This document shows, piece after piece, positions 7,915 through 16,366 of a DNA stretch of 64,000 bases. Each line of letters opens with the position of its first letter. The first letter of the stretch is position 1. The notes under the pieces were generated by a model. It saw nothing but the letters and a program-made list of their open reading frames with translations. It ran no database searches and had not been told where the DNA came from. The stretch spans positions 35,685-99,684 of the forward strand of contig NZ_JOEV01000027.1 in assembly GCF_000721105.1 (NCBI RefSeq), in the 5' to 3' direction. The stretch is from Streptomyces cellulosae. Lineage in GTDB: Bacteria > Actinomycetota > Actinomycetes > Streptomycetales > Streptomycetaceae. A program made the position numbers and the translations under genes.

Positions 7915-8280
7915 TCAGCCCTTCTCGCGGTTCAGGTAGTTGTAGACCGTGAAGCGGCTCACGCCGAGCGCGCTCGCCACGGTCTCCACGCCGTGCCGCA
8001 CGGAGAAGGCGCCGCGCGCCTCGAGTATCCGTACGACCTCCTGCTTGGCCTTGCGGTCCAGGTCGGCCAGGGGTTTGCCCTTCTTGCGCTCCATGGCGGC
8101 CAGGATGTGATCGAGGGAGTCGGCGAGCTGCGGCAGCCGTACGGCGACCACCTCCGCCCCCTTCCAGGAGAGCACGACATCGTCGGGGCCGGCCTCGTCC
8201 GGCGGGAGCATCTCGCCGCCCATCGCGTCGACCAGCGGCTTCACGGCCGTGATGAAGGGCTCGTCCGCGGTGCCGGTCAC
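7915..8280 (-). CDS. Helix-turn-helix regulator, YheO/DauR-like (HTH_22)
   Basis: 121 residues from GTG 8278-8280. The C-terminal 65 residues contain DRKAKQEVVRILEARGAF and VASALGVSRFTVYNYLNR, the HTH_22 pattern of YheO/DauR regulators. The N-terminal part is short compared with the PAS-like domain of the full family, so this is a compact version. It overlaps the upstream thiamine-binding gene by GTGA and precedes the uric-acid operon, which makes it a candidate local regulator of purine catabolism. Confidence 0.8.
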   Translation of the reverse strand: MTGTADEPFITAVKPLVDAMGGEMLPPDEAGPDDVVLSWKGAEVVAVRLPQLADSLDHILAAMERKKGKPLADLDRKAKQEVVRILEARGAFSVRHGVETVASALGVSRFTVYNYLNREKG

Positions 8281-8558
8281 TTCCCGCCCTCCCCGGCCAC
8301 CCGCTCGCCGACCACGCCCTCGCCGATCACATTGAGCTGGAGGGAGATCCGGGTGGCACCGGACCGCAGGGTGCGGCGCAGCAGGTCGTCCACCGCGGTG
8401 AGTACGGCGTCGGCACCGCCTTCGGCCGTGTTGCCGAACGGGCCGACGTCCACCGCGTCCAGGTCGGCCGCCTCGATGACCTCGCGGGCCACCAGCGCGT
8501 GCGCGGGTGGCTGGTCCAGGTCGAAGGGCTCGGTCGTGAACTCCACTCTCAATCGCAC
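8277..8558 (-). CDS. Thiamine-binding MTH1187/YkoF-like small protein
   Basis: 93 residues. The ferredoxin-like sequence VEFTTEPFDL at the start, VGPFGNTAEGGADAVLTAVD in the middle and ATRISLQLNVI at the end match the MTH1187/YqgV family, some members of which bind thiamine derivatives as tetramers. It starts at GTG 8556-8558 with a G-rich site upstream, and its stop overlaps the HTH gene start by four bases, so the two are translationally coupled. Confidence 0.75.
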   Translation of the reverse strand: MRLRVEFTTEPFDLDQPPAHALVAREVIEAADLDAVDVGPFGNTAEGGADAVLTAVDDLLRRTLRSGATRISLQLNVIGEGVVGERVAGEGGK

Positions 8559-8637
8559 TATGCCCCCATGGCATCGGCTCTGACCTGCACGTTCTCCCAG
8601 CCTTCGGGCTGAGGGGGCACATCTTCGGGGCACCTCT

Positions 8638-8700
8638 CGGTATATGCCCCAGTCGCTCCGACACGACCTTAACGGACTCCCCCGCGGCGATCAGCACACA
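8638..8700 (-). pseudogene. Scrap of a tyrosine recombinase (phage-type integrase)
   Basis: The minus-strand translation contains LIAAGESVKVVSERLGH, which is the well-known C-terminal block of actinobacterial tyrosine recombinases that lies between the His-x-x-Arg and the catalytic tyrosine. Only about 20 residues remain; the catalytic HxxR and tyrosine regions are not found around it. It lies between the purine genes and the envelope-glycan/two-component block, so it may mark an old insertion edge. Confidence 0.6.
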
Positions 8701-8742
8701 TGCGCAGTCCTGTGGTAATGACCGGGGGCCGGGCGTCCGGTG

Positions 8743-9444
8743 TCAGGAGCCGTCCGTCTCCGACGCCGGGTCGGGCGACGCCGGGTGGAAACCCCATTCC
8801 GCGGCCTTGGCGACCGCCTCCAGCTGGGAGCGCGCCTGAAGTTTCTCCAGGATTCCGCGCACGTGGGTGCGTACGGTGGCGTAGCTGATGGTCAGTCGGT
8901 CGGCGATGGCCCGGTTGTCGAGGCCGTGGGACATGAGGGAGAGGATCTCCTCTTCCCGGGCGGTGAGGCTCTGAAGTCGTTCCGTCTGCTGGGCGGTGAG
9001 GCGGGTGCTCTCGCGGTGGCGGGCGAGAACCTCCATCAGGGTGCGGGCGGGAATGAGGGTCTCGCCCGCGTCCGCGGCGCGGATCGCCGCGGCGATCTCG
9101 TCACCTCCGGCCGACTTGAGCAGGTATCCGCTGGCGCCCGCCTCGACCGCGGCGAGCAGGGCGGCGTCGCTGGTGTCGGCGCTGAGGAAGACGACCACCA
9201 CGTCGGGGTCCTCCTCCCGGATGCGGGCCGCGGCCTCGGCGCCGGTGCCGTCGGGCAGCCGGTAGTCGATGAGTGCCACCTTCGGGGACAGTTCGACCGT
9301 CATCGGTACGACTTCGGCCACGGAGTCGGCCCAGCCGACCACGGTCAAGTCGTCGTACTCGTCCAGCAGGGCCCACAGTCCTTCGGCGACGGCCCGGTGG
9401 TCTTCGACGAGCAGCACCTTGATGAGGTCGGATGCGCTCCTCAT
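8743..9444 (-). CDS. NarL/LuxR-type response regulator
   Basis: 233 residues. The receiver domain (about 8-125) has the acidic pair in VEDHRAV, phospho-acceptor Asp60 in VALIDYRLPDG and the conserved lysine in YLLKSAGGDE. The LuxR helix-turn-helix follows (LTAREEEILSLMSHGLDNRAIADRL near residues 160-185, then YATVRTHV). The gene starts inside the ATGA overlap with the upstream histidine kinase gene, so the pair is a cognate two-component system. It is the last gene of a seven-gene minus-strand run that begins with gtrA at 16860. Confidence 0.93.
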   Translation of the reverse strand: MRSASDLIKVLLVEDHRAVAEGLWALLDEYDDLTVVGWADSVAEVVPMTVELSPKVALIDYRLPDGTGAEAAARIREEDPDVVVVFLSADTSDAALLAAVEAGASGYLLKSAGGDEIAAAIRAADAGETLIPARTLMEVLARHRESTRLTAQQTERLQSLTAREEEILSLMSHGLDNRAIADRLTISYATVRTHVRGILEKLQARSQLEAVAKAAEWGFHPASPDPASETDGS

Positions 9445-11339
9445 GGCCCGGTGTCTTTCGATGCGGACGCCGCACCGTTGTCCTCCGTCCCGGCCTCCGT
9501 GAGCGGCACCCAGAACTCGACCGTGGTGCCGGCGCCCGGTGCGCTCTCCACGCGGCTCCAGCCTCCGGCGATCTGTGCGCGTTCGTGGATGAGGGTGAGG
9601 CCGAGGTGGCCCGGGCGGGACTCCACTTCGAAGGGGTCGTACCCCACTCCGTCGTCGACGATCCGCATCAGACAGCCGTCGTCCACGCCCAGCAGCTGCA
9701 CACGGACCATCTTGGCCCGGGCGTGCTTGCGCACGTTGATCAGGACTTCCTGCGCGGTCCGATAGACGACCACCATGGTCTCGACCGGGAGGGCCTTGTC
9801 CAGGTGGTCCTCGAATTTGTAGGACGTGCCGGTGTCGGCGTGCATGCGGTCGAGGAAGGTCTGCAGGGCGGTGGCCAGGCTCCCGTGCTCCAGGCTGGAG
9901 GGCCGCAGGTCGAAGATGAGCTGGCGCAGGCGGCTGAGCGAGAGTTTGAGGGTCTCGTCCAGCTTGTCCATCACCTGTACGTCCTGGGGGTCCGTCAGTC
10001 GTCTGCGAAGCTGCTGCAGGCGCAGTCCCGCGGCGGTGATGACCTGAATGGTGTCGTCGTGGATGTCGGCGGCGATGCGCCTGCGCTCCTCCTCCTGGGC
10101 GTGGATGAGATGGCTGAGCAGCGCCTGCCGGTCGCGGTCGGTTCCTTCCAGAAGTTCCAGGCTGCGTTCGAGGACGAACTGGGCGCGCTGGACCTCGGTG
10201 ATGTCGCGGACCGTCAGGACGGCGAACGCGCCCTCGGAGGTCTGGAGCGGGCTGACGCTCACGTCGGCGGGGAACTGCTTGGTGTCCTGACGCCGGCCGA
10301 CCAACTCCACACTGTGGCCGGCCAGTTCCTGCCGCGGGTCCGCCCAGTCCCGCAGCGAGACGGTCAGCGGCTGGTCGGGCATCAGCGTCTCGACGCGCAT
10401 GCCGAGCAACTGCTCCCGGGGGTAGCCGAACAGCGTCTCGGTGCGAGGACTGGCCTGACGGATGCGGCCCTCGGCATCCACGATCATCATGGCGTCCGGG
10501 GAGGACTCGACGTACTGGCGCAGCCGGTCACCGGACCCGCCCGTCTCGCTCAGGTCCGTCACGTAGACCACGTACCGTGAACGGCCGCCCCGCAGCCGGC
10601 CGCCACCGACCCTGGCGGGGAACTCCGAGCCGTCACGGCGCAGACCCGGTGTCGCCGGCGCGGGGACGATCTGCTGTCCGATCGCCGCTTCGACGCCGGG
10701 CAGTTCGGGCAGCAGGTCACCGAGCCGCTTACCGCGCAGTTCGGCGGTGCTGTAGCCGAACATCCGCCTGGCGTGGGCGTTGGCGAGTTCGACACGGTCA
10801 TGGGCCTCGGTGACGAGCACACCGCACGGGGCCTGTTCCAGCACGTCCAGGCACGCCTTCTCCTCGATGCGCACGGTCGGGCCTCGCGCGCCCGGGGCCG
10901 GCGGCCGCACGGCTCGCCGCAGCGGCTCCAGGCAGGCCTCGGCGAGTTCGGCCGCCATGCTGAACTGGCCACGAGCGGCACGGGTGATCGCTTCCAGGAT
11001 CTCCTCCGCCGGCGCGCCCTTGACGAGATAGCCGACGGCGCCGGCCGCGAGCACGTCCGTCACCGTCTCGCGGTCGGCGTATGCGGACAGGGCCAGAATC
11101 CGTGTCTCCGGGGCTCGTTCACGGAGGGTGCGCACGGTGCCGGAGGCGTCGCCGTGGGGCATCTGCACGTCCAGGACCAGGACCCTGGGGCGTGCCTGGC
11201 TCGCCACGGACACGGTCTGGGCGTGGTCGGCGGCGAGGCCCACCAGCTCGAAGGCCGGGTGCGACTCGACCAGGTCGGCAAGCGCCTCACGGACCTCGGC
11301 GTCGTTGTCGGCCACCATGACGGGGATGCGGTGGTTCAT
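9441..11339 (-). CDS. Hybrid sensor: receiver-PAS-PAS-histidine kinase (HisKA_3)
   Basis: 632 residues with no obvious membrane segments, so probably cytosolic. Order: receiver domain 1-125 (DND acids at 11-13, phospho-Asp57, Lys in GYLVKGAP); linker; PAS 1 about 165-270; PAS 2 about 280-395 (SPDAMMIVDAEGRIRQASP); HisKA_3 with phospho-His427 in ADIHDDTIQV; HATPase with EVLINVRKHARA and VDDGVGYDP. An N-terminal receiver before the kinase core implies input from another kinase or autoregulation. It overlaps by four bases both the upstream small gene and the downstream regulator gene. Confidence 0.93.
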   Translation of the reverse strand: MNHRIPVMVADNDAEVREALADLVESHPAFELVGLAADHAQTVSVASQARPRVLVLDVQMPHGDASGTVRTLRERAPETRILALSAYADRETVTDVLAAGAVGYLVKGAPAEEILEAITRAARGQFSMAAELAEACLEPLRRAVRPPAPGARGPTVRIEEKACLDVLEQAPCGVLVTEAHDRVELANAHARRMFGYSTAELRGKRLGDLLPELPGVEAAIGQQIVPAPATPGLRRDGSEFPARVGGGRLRGGRSRYVVYVTDLSETGGSGDRLRQYVESSPDAMMIVDAEGRIRQASPRTETLFGYPREQLLGMRVETLMPDQPLTVSLRDWADPRQELAGHSVELVGRRQDTKQFPADVSVSPLQTSEGAFAVLTVRDITEVQRAQFVLERSLELLEGTDRDRQALLSHLIHAQEEERRRIAADIHDDTIQVITAAGLRLQQLRRRLTDPQDVQVMDKLDETLKLSLSRLRQLIFDLRPSSLEHGSLATALQTFLDRMHADTGTSYKFEDHLDKALPVETMVVVYRTAQEVLINVRKHARAKMVRVQLLGVDDGCLMRIVDDGVGYDPFEVESRPGHLGLTLIHERAQIAGGWSRVESAPGAGTTVEFWVPLTEAGTEDNGAASASKDTGP

Positions 11340-11773
11340 GGCTGTCCGCTCCGTCCGAGCACGGCATTCGGCAGGTGGCGGGTGCCGAGCTCGTCGCGCC
11401 GGCAGATCCCCAGAGACGGCATGACGGCGGCGACCGGGGCGATCAGCGTGTCGTAGTGGCCTCCGATCCGGTCGCAGACGGCGATCGCCATCACCGCGTC
11501 CCACACCGCCGCCCAGAACGCCCAGTCGTGCCGGTGGTAGCTCTGGGCGGTGTCCAGGGCCGCCCGGCGGGCCACCGAAGCGGCCACGAGGATGCGGTAG
11601 CGCTCCTCGTCGGTGGTGGTGCGCCGGACCTCCGCCCATGCCTCGGCACGGGTCTGGCTGGAGGTCTGACGCCACAGGCCGGCCACCCGGTCGATCTCCT
11701 GTGGCGACAAATCCTCGATGTGGGTGAGGAACTGCAGGACCCGTCGGCTGTTGGGCCCGAAGACGACACTCAT
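11336..11773 (-). CDS. Conserved hypothetical protein coupled to the kinase
   Basis: 145 residues, mainly helical. DLSPQEIDRVAGLWRQTSSQ and EERYRILVAASVARRAALDT are amphipathic helices, followed by an aromatic patch HRHDWAFWAAVWDAV. No membrane segment or known motif is visible. The stop overlaps the start of the histidine kinase gene by four bases, so co-translation with the sensor is likely and a role in signalling is possible. The family is unknown to me. Confidence 0.72.
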   Translation of the reverse strand: MSVVFGPNSRRVLQFLTHIEDLSPQEIDRVAGLWRQTSSQTRAEAWAEVRRTTTDEERYRILVAASVARRAALDTAQSYHRHDWAFWAAVWDAVMAIAVCDRIGGHYDTLIAPVAAVMPSLGICRRDELGTRHLPNAVLGRSGQP

Positions 11774-11838
11774 GGTGTTCTCCTCACATGGTCCGCCGCT
11801 CTGCGGCTGCGGACCGCTCGTCCGTTCCGGCGCCCGGC

Positions 11839-13392
11839 CTACTGGCCTTGGTCCTGCTGGCCCTGGTCCTGCTGGCCCTGGTCCTGGCCCTGGTCCTGCT
11901 GACCCTGGCCCTGTCCCTGGTCCTGCTGACCCTGGCCCTGTCCCTGTCCTTGATCCTGCTGGCCCTGCTTCTGGCTGGCGTTGACGGCGGCCTTCGCTGT
12001 GCCTCCGCTCTTGCTGCCGACGAGTTTGAAGCTCACGCCTCCCTCGTCCGCCGGGGTGATCTTGTAGGAGCCGACGGCCTTCGCCGCGCCCTTGTCGTCG
12101 ACCTGGAAGGTGGCGAGCTTCTTCTCGTCGCCGTTCTGGCCGCCTCCGTAGAGAGTCACGGTCTCCTTCGGGGCGAAGCCGGAGACGTAGAAGGTCACTG
12201 CCGTACCAGCCTTGCCCGTGTACGTGCTCGGCTCGGCGGCCGGCGTGTACGGCATCACCTGGAAGCCCGAGCGGACCACCGCCCGCGTCCGGTCGCCGAT
12301 CGCCGTGACGCTCTGACGGCCCTCCAGGCCGAACGGCACGGCGAAGGCCACGGATCCGACCTTGCCGTTCGCGTCGGCGTTGGCGGTGAAGGCCGGGATA
12401 CCGCCGGCGCTGTTGATGTAGAAGAGGACGCGCTCGTTGGGGGCGAACCCGGAGGCGGACACAGTGATCTGCCGCCCGGATTTCAGGGCGTACGGCGACG
12501 ACTTGAGCGAGGGGTACAGGCCCAGGACCTGGAACGGGGCAGTGGCCGTGGTCTTGCTCTTCTCGCCGACCAGGATCAGTGTGCCGACGCCGGTCGGGGC
12601 GACACCGACCTTGATGTCCGCGCGGCCGATGCCTCCGGAGCCGTCGGCGGTCAGGACGGCGTCGGGAGTGCCGCCGGCGCGGCCCCAGTAGACCTTGATC
12701 CGCTCCCCGGCCCGGAAGCCCCGTACGTTCAGGGACACCGAGTCCCCGGGCTTGCCCACCGTTTTGCTGATCTTCACGGCACCGACCACACCGCCCGCGA
12801 CGAGCTGGGCCTGGGCCACGTTGTCCGCGTCGCGCTGCTGCGCGACCAGCGTGGCGCCTTTGCTGACGCTGTCGGGCACGGTGATCTGTGTGTTGAGCGA
12901 CCCGGTCCGGTCGACCTTCGCCGAAGCGAGGTTCTTGCCCTGGCTCTGCTTCGCCGATGTCTTCAGCAGCAGGTCCACGGTGGATCTGGCGTCGAAGCCG
13001 GCGCCCTGGATCGTGGCCTTGCCGCCGGGGGTGACCAGGCCGGGATTGACCACGATGATCGGCCCGGCCTGCCGGGGGATCTTCTGACCGCGCAGTTCGA
13101 CTGTTTTCGGCTTCCGAGTGGGCGTCCTGACCTCTGAGGGCGCGTCCTTCTGCCCGGGCTTGCCGCCGGTGGTGTTGAGCGCGCCGCCGAAACCCCCGCT
13201 CTTCGCGATGACCTGGACGAGCGAGCCCACGACCACCAAGGCTATGGCGAGCAGCAGTACCTTCTTCCAGGTGAACCGTCCCTTCTTTCCCCCGGTTCCC
13301 CCGGTTTCCCCGGTGTCTCCTGGGGACGGCTGTTCGGCCTTCTCGGGAATGTCCCTTCCCCTGTTCTCGGGGTTCTCAGGCATGTCGGTCAC
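11839..13392 (-). CDS. Membrane-anchored surface protein with TIG/Ig-like repeats and a Gln/Gly/Asp tail
   Basis: 517 residues. Residues 1-40 are a charged cytosolic leader, about 43-62 (VLLLAIALVVVGSLVQVI) a single membrane segment, so the rest is extracellular. Four or so IPT/TIG-like beta units follow, each with a turn such as GAGFDARSTV, VRGFRAGERIKV, ASGFAPNERVLF and VSGFAPKETVTL. The last 45 residues are an almost pure QGQQDQGQ repeat (about 11839-11975). The unit pattern suggests a stalk or glycan-binding surface scaffold. It lies 15 bases after the GT39 gene stop and in the same operon. The function is inferred from architecture only. Confidence 0.82.
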   Translation of the reverse strand: MTDMPENPENRGRDIPEKAEQPSPGDTGETGGTGGKKGRFTWKKVLLLAIALVVVGSLVQVIAKSGGFGGALNTTGGKPGQKDAPSEVRTPTRKPKTVELRGQKIPRQAGPIIVVNPGLVTPGGKATIQGAGFDARSTVDLLLKTSAKQSQGKNLASAKVDRTGSLNTQITVPDSVSKGATLVAQQRDADNVAQAQLVAGGVVGAVKISKTVGKPGDSVSLNVRGFRAGERIKVYWGRAGGTPDAVLTADGSGGIGRADIKVGVAPTGVGTLILVGEKSKTTATAPFQVLGLYPSLKSSPYALKSGRQITVSASGFAPNERVLFYINSAGGIPAFTANADANGKVGSVAFAVPFGLEGRQSVTAIGDRTRAVVRSGFQVMPYTPAAEPSTYTGKAGTAVTFYVSGFAPKETVTLYGGGQNGDEKKLATFQVDDKGAAKAVGSYKITPADEGGVSFKLVGSKSGGTAKAAVNASQKQGQQDQGQGQGQGQQDQGQGQGQQDQGQDQGQQDQGQQDQGQ

Positions 13393-13407
13393 CTCCTCGG
13401 CCCGGCA

Positions 13408-15081
13408 CTAACCGACCCGGTAGATCTGCAGCTTGATGTCGCCCTGACTGGTCTCCCAGACCTTCTGCGAGTTCCTCAGCGCGGTCAGGATCCAGTTCTC
13501 GCGGCCGTCGCCGTTGTTTCCGTCGATGGACTGCCGCATCTTGTTGGACATGATGATGTAGTCGACGTTCTGCCATTTCCTGGCGAAGAGCTTGTCGCGC
13601 ACGTCGGGGTCGGACGATGCGTTCCAGTGGGAATGCGCGGACGGGTAGAACGGCGGGACGTCGTGGAGTTCGCTCCACAGGTCGTCGTCCATGATGATCC
13701 GCGCGTTCGACGGGACGTTCTTCCGTATCCAGGCGATCTGTTGCTCCTGCATGCGGGTCAGGTTCAGCTTCGGCTGGTACTGGTCCGCGATCGCGACGCG
13801 TCCCTCGTCGTTGACCGTCAGAAGGTAGCCGGTGGCCGGCAGGAGCAGCAGGAGGGCCCCGGCTACGGCGGGCAGCGCGATCCGCAGCCCAGGGCGCAGC
13901 CGCGCGAGCAGCCGGTGCGTCACCAAGCCGGTGGTCATCGCGAACAGGGGGATCAGGGGGGTGACGTAGAAGTCCAGCAGGACACTGCCGCGCACCAGGT
14001 AGAAGGCGTAGGCGAGGCCGAGCGTGCCGATGACCAGGAAGCCGAGGTTCCGTTGCCGGTCCCTGAAGCCCCAGTACAGGGCGGCCGTCATGGTGAGCAG
14101 GCCGGCGAGCAGAAACAGCCCGTCCCGGGGGATCCAGCTGCCGTAGAGGAGCCCGCCCGGGCTGAGCAGGGACCCTTGGCTGCGGTGGAGCTGCCACCAC
14201 AGGGTGTAGAGCAGCGACACGTGGTCGGCCGGCGGCTTCTTCAGGTCGAAGTCGAGCCCGGTGGGCACGAGTTCGTTCTTCAGCAGCGCGTACAGGACAT
14301 ACGTGCCCACCGCGATGATCACAGCGAGCGGCCACAACGACGTGGCGAACCGGCGCTGGGTGGAACCCCGGACCCTGCGGTGCAGGAGGTACAGCAGGCT
14401 GGGGATGAAGAAGACCGCGTTCTCCTTGGTGATCAGGGCGACCCCCAGCACGGCCCCGGCGCCCAGAGCGTGACGGATCCTCAGGTCGCGGCAGAGCAGC
14501 AGGAACAGGCTCAGCAGCACCCAGAACATCATGAGGTTGTCCAGCAGGACCTGCCGCTGGTAGTAGATGGCGAGCGGCGAGAAGTTGTAGAAGAAGGCGG
14601 CCACGGAGGCGGCGAGCACGCTGCCGGACAGTCGCCGGACGATCTCGAAGACCAGGACCACGCTGACGAGGTGGACCATCAGCATCAGGAACCGACCGGT
14701 GTTGATCGCGTTGCCGAACGTCTCGAACTGGTTCGGCAGCGGGAAGGCCCAGCCGGCGAGCTGGATCCAGCCGCCGGGCGCGTGGTCGTAGTCGTAGGTG
14801 TACGGCGACAGCCGTGTCTGCCTCACCAGCGACCACGCCCGCTGCATGTAGATGCCCTCGTCGGTGAGGTACAGCGGGTACTGGAACAGGTGCCAGCCGT
14901 GGGTGGCGAGCCCGGTGAGCACGGCGGCGCCCAGGGCGATCCGCCCGCGGGGTCCCAGTCGGGGGAACCTGCCCTCCGTGATGGCCGGTTGGGGGTTCCG
15001 CCCGGGCGTGGGGCTCTGTCCGCTCTCCGCGGGATCCCCGTCCTGGATGACGACCAGTTGCGGTCTCGTCTCACGCGGCAT
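13408..15081 (-). CDS. Polytopic glycosyltransferase, ArnT/PMT-like (GT39/GT83 type)
   Basis: 557 residues with a charged N-terminus, then about ten or more hydrophobic segments (for example AALGAAVLTGLATHG, LLLLLPATGYLLTV) and a C-terminal extracytoplasmic globular domain of about 150 residues. The first extracellular loop contains LTDEGIYMQRAW, the Asp-Glu pair expected to bind the lipid-linked sugar in GT-C enzymes. It would transfer a sugar from a polyprenyl phosphate donor to an exported acceptor. Its start overlaps the stop of the GT2 gene by 11 bases. Donor and acceptor are unknown. Confidence 0.88.
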   Translation of the reverse strand: MPRETRPQLVVIQDGDPAESGQSPTPGRNPQPAITEGRFPRLGPRGRIALGAAVLTGLATHGWHLFQYPLYLTDEGIYMQRAWSLVRQTRLSPYTYDYDHAPGGWIQLAGWAFPLPNQFETFGNAINTGRFLMLMVHLVSVVLVFEIVRRLSGSVLAASVAAFFYNFSPLAIYYQRQVLLDNLMMFWVLLSLFLLLCRDLRIRHALGAGAVLGVALITKENAVFFIPSLLYLLHRRVRGSTQRRFATSLWPLAVIIAVGTYVLYALLKNELVPTGLDFDLKKPPADHVSLLYTLWWQLHRSQGSLLSPGGLLYGSWIPRDGLFLLAGLLTMTAALYWGFRDRQRNLGFLVIGTLGLAYAFYLVRGSVLLDFYVTPLIPLFAMTTGLVTHRLLARLRPGLRIALPAVAGALLLLLPATGYLLTVNDEGRVAIADQYQPKLNLTRMQEQQIAWIRKNVPSNARIIMDDDLWSELHDVPPFYPSAHSHWNASSDPDVRDKLFARKWQNVDYIIMSNKMRQSIDGNNGDGRENWILTALRNSQKVWETSQGDIKLQIYRVG

Positions 15082-16366
15082 GGGAATTCGCCTCTGAAGT
15101 CTCGGTCCGGTGGGCGCCGACGTGTTGGGTCTTCTCCCAGTTGTGCTGGCCGGTCAGCTGACGCCGCATGGCGCGTACCGCGGCGTAGGCGAGCACGAGC
15201 TGGTACGGGTACCAGGCGACGGCCATTCTCAGGACGGCCTTCGGACTGGCCTCCAGGCCGTGGGCGTCGGTGAACTCGTACAGGCCGACCGCCTGGGTCA
15301 CGAAGTGGGCCATGAGCATCAGCACGGGCAGCCAGGAGACGAGTGCGACCAGCACCGGCACCCGCAGGAAGAACATCATGCCGAGGGAGAAGAGGAGGTA
15401 GAAGCCGAGCAGCGCCTGTCCGTGCGGGAAGGCCAGCACGTAGAAGGCGAGCCAGCGCTGCTTGCGGGTGGGCATCTGCTTCCAGGTGCCCTTGCTCAGG
15501 GTCTGCATGAACCCCTGGCTCCAGCGAGTTCGCTGCCGGACGAAGTGCCCGAGGGTCGGCGGCGTCTCCTCCTTGGTCACGTAGCGGTCGTCGTAGACCA
15601 CCCGCACCCGCTTCCCCGCGGCGGAGATCCTCAGGCCCAGGTCCGCGTCCTCGGTGAGGTTGTGGTCGTCCCAGCCGCCGAGGGCAACCAGCAACTCCCG
15701 TTGGAAGAACACGGTGTTGCCACCGAGCGGGATGGATCCCCAACGCGCGTGGTAGTGCAGGCGGCTCTTGAACCAGAAGAAGTACTCCAGGACGTTCAGT
15801 GCGGAGTACCAGGTGGACTGATAGTTCATCAGCTGCACGCCGGCCTGGACCACTTCGACCTCGTCCTGGATCATCACGGTGTTGACCAGGTCGAAGATCG
15901 CGGGATGGATGTCGTCCTCCGCGTCGAAGATGGTCACCACGTCGTGACTGGTCTCCGGCAGGGCGGCGTTGAGGCCGTGCGGCTTGTTGACGGGCGTGTC
16001 GTCGAAGACGACGACCTCGACGTTGCGCAGTCCCTCGCGGTCGAGTTCTGCGATCTTCTCCTCGGCCTTGGCGATCGTGCCGGTGTCGTCCGCCGAGCAG
16101 ATCACGAAGACCTCCAGCAGATCCGCCGGATAGTCGGCGCGCACCACCCGGTCGATGGTGGTCTGGATGACGTCCTCCTCGTGCCGGGCCGGCAGCAGCA
16201 CGCTGAAGGACAGCCTCGGCGCCAGGAACTCCTCCGGCCCCCGGGTCTCCTTCTCGGCGTCCGGCTGGTCCCAGGTGTAGAGCATCAGGTACAGGACGTG
16301 GGCCGACTGCACGGTGAGCAGGACGGAGACCAGGATCAGTCCGGTGTACAGAAGGAGGTTCATCAT
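15071..16366 (-). CDS. Processive-type GT2 glycosyltransferase (cellulose/hyaluronan synthase-like)
   Basis: 431 residues. An N-terminal membrane segment (LLLYTGLILVSVLLTVQSAH), a cytosolic GT-A domain from about 55 to 300, and three or four C-terminal membrane helices. Catalytic motifs: CSADDTG, DAEDDIHP (DxD-like), TEDADLGLR (acceptor Asp) and the processivity pattern Q-R-x-R-W in VRQRTRWSQG. It could make polyprenyl-phosphate sugar or a short polysaccharide. It starts at the first of two ATGs (16364-16366) overlapping the gtrA stop by four bases. Confidence 0.9.
   Translation of the reverse strand: MMNLLLYTGLILVSVLLTVQSAHVLYLMLYTWDQPDAEKETRGPEEFLAPRLSFSVLLPARHEEDVIQTTIDRVVRADYPADLLEVFVICSADDTGTIAKAEEKIAELDREGLRNVEVVVFDDTPVNKPHGLNAALPETSHDVVTIFDAEDDIHPAIFDLVNTVMIQDEVEVVQAGVQLMNYQSTWYSALNVLEYFFWFKSRLHYHARWGSIPLGGNTVFFQRELLVALGGWDDHNLTEDADLGLRISAAGKRVRVVYDDRYVTKEETPPTLGHFVRQRTRWSQGFMQTLSKGTWKQMPTRKQRWLAFYVLAFPHGQALLGFYLLFSLGMMFFLRVPVLVALVSWLPVLMLMAHFVTQAVGLYEFTDAHGLEASPKAVLRMAVAWYPYQLVLAYAAVRAMRRQLTGQHNWEKTQHVGAHRTETSEANSHAA

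Noticed and set aside
13627-15273. Long open plus-strand frame antisense to the GT39 gene
   Set aside because: Composition is typical of the complement of a high-GC coding region, with no motif; the minus frame has clear membrane helices and the GT-C motif.
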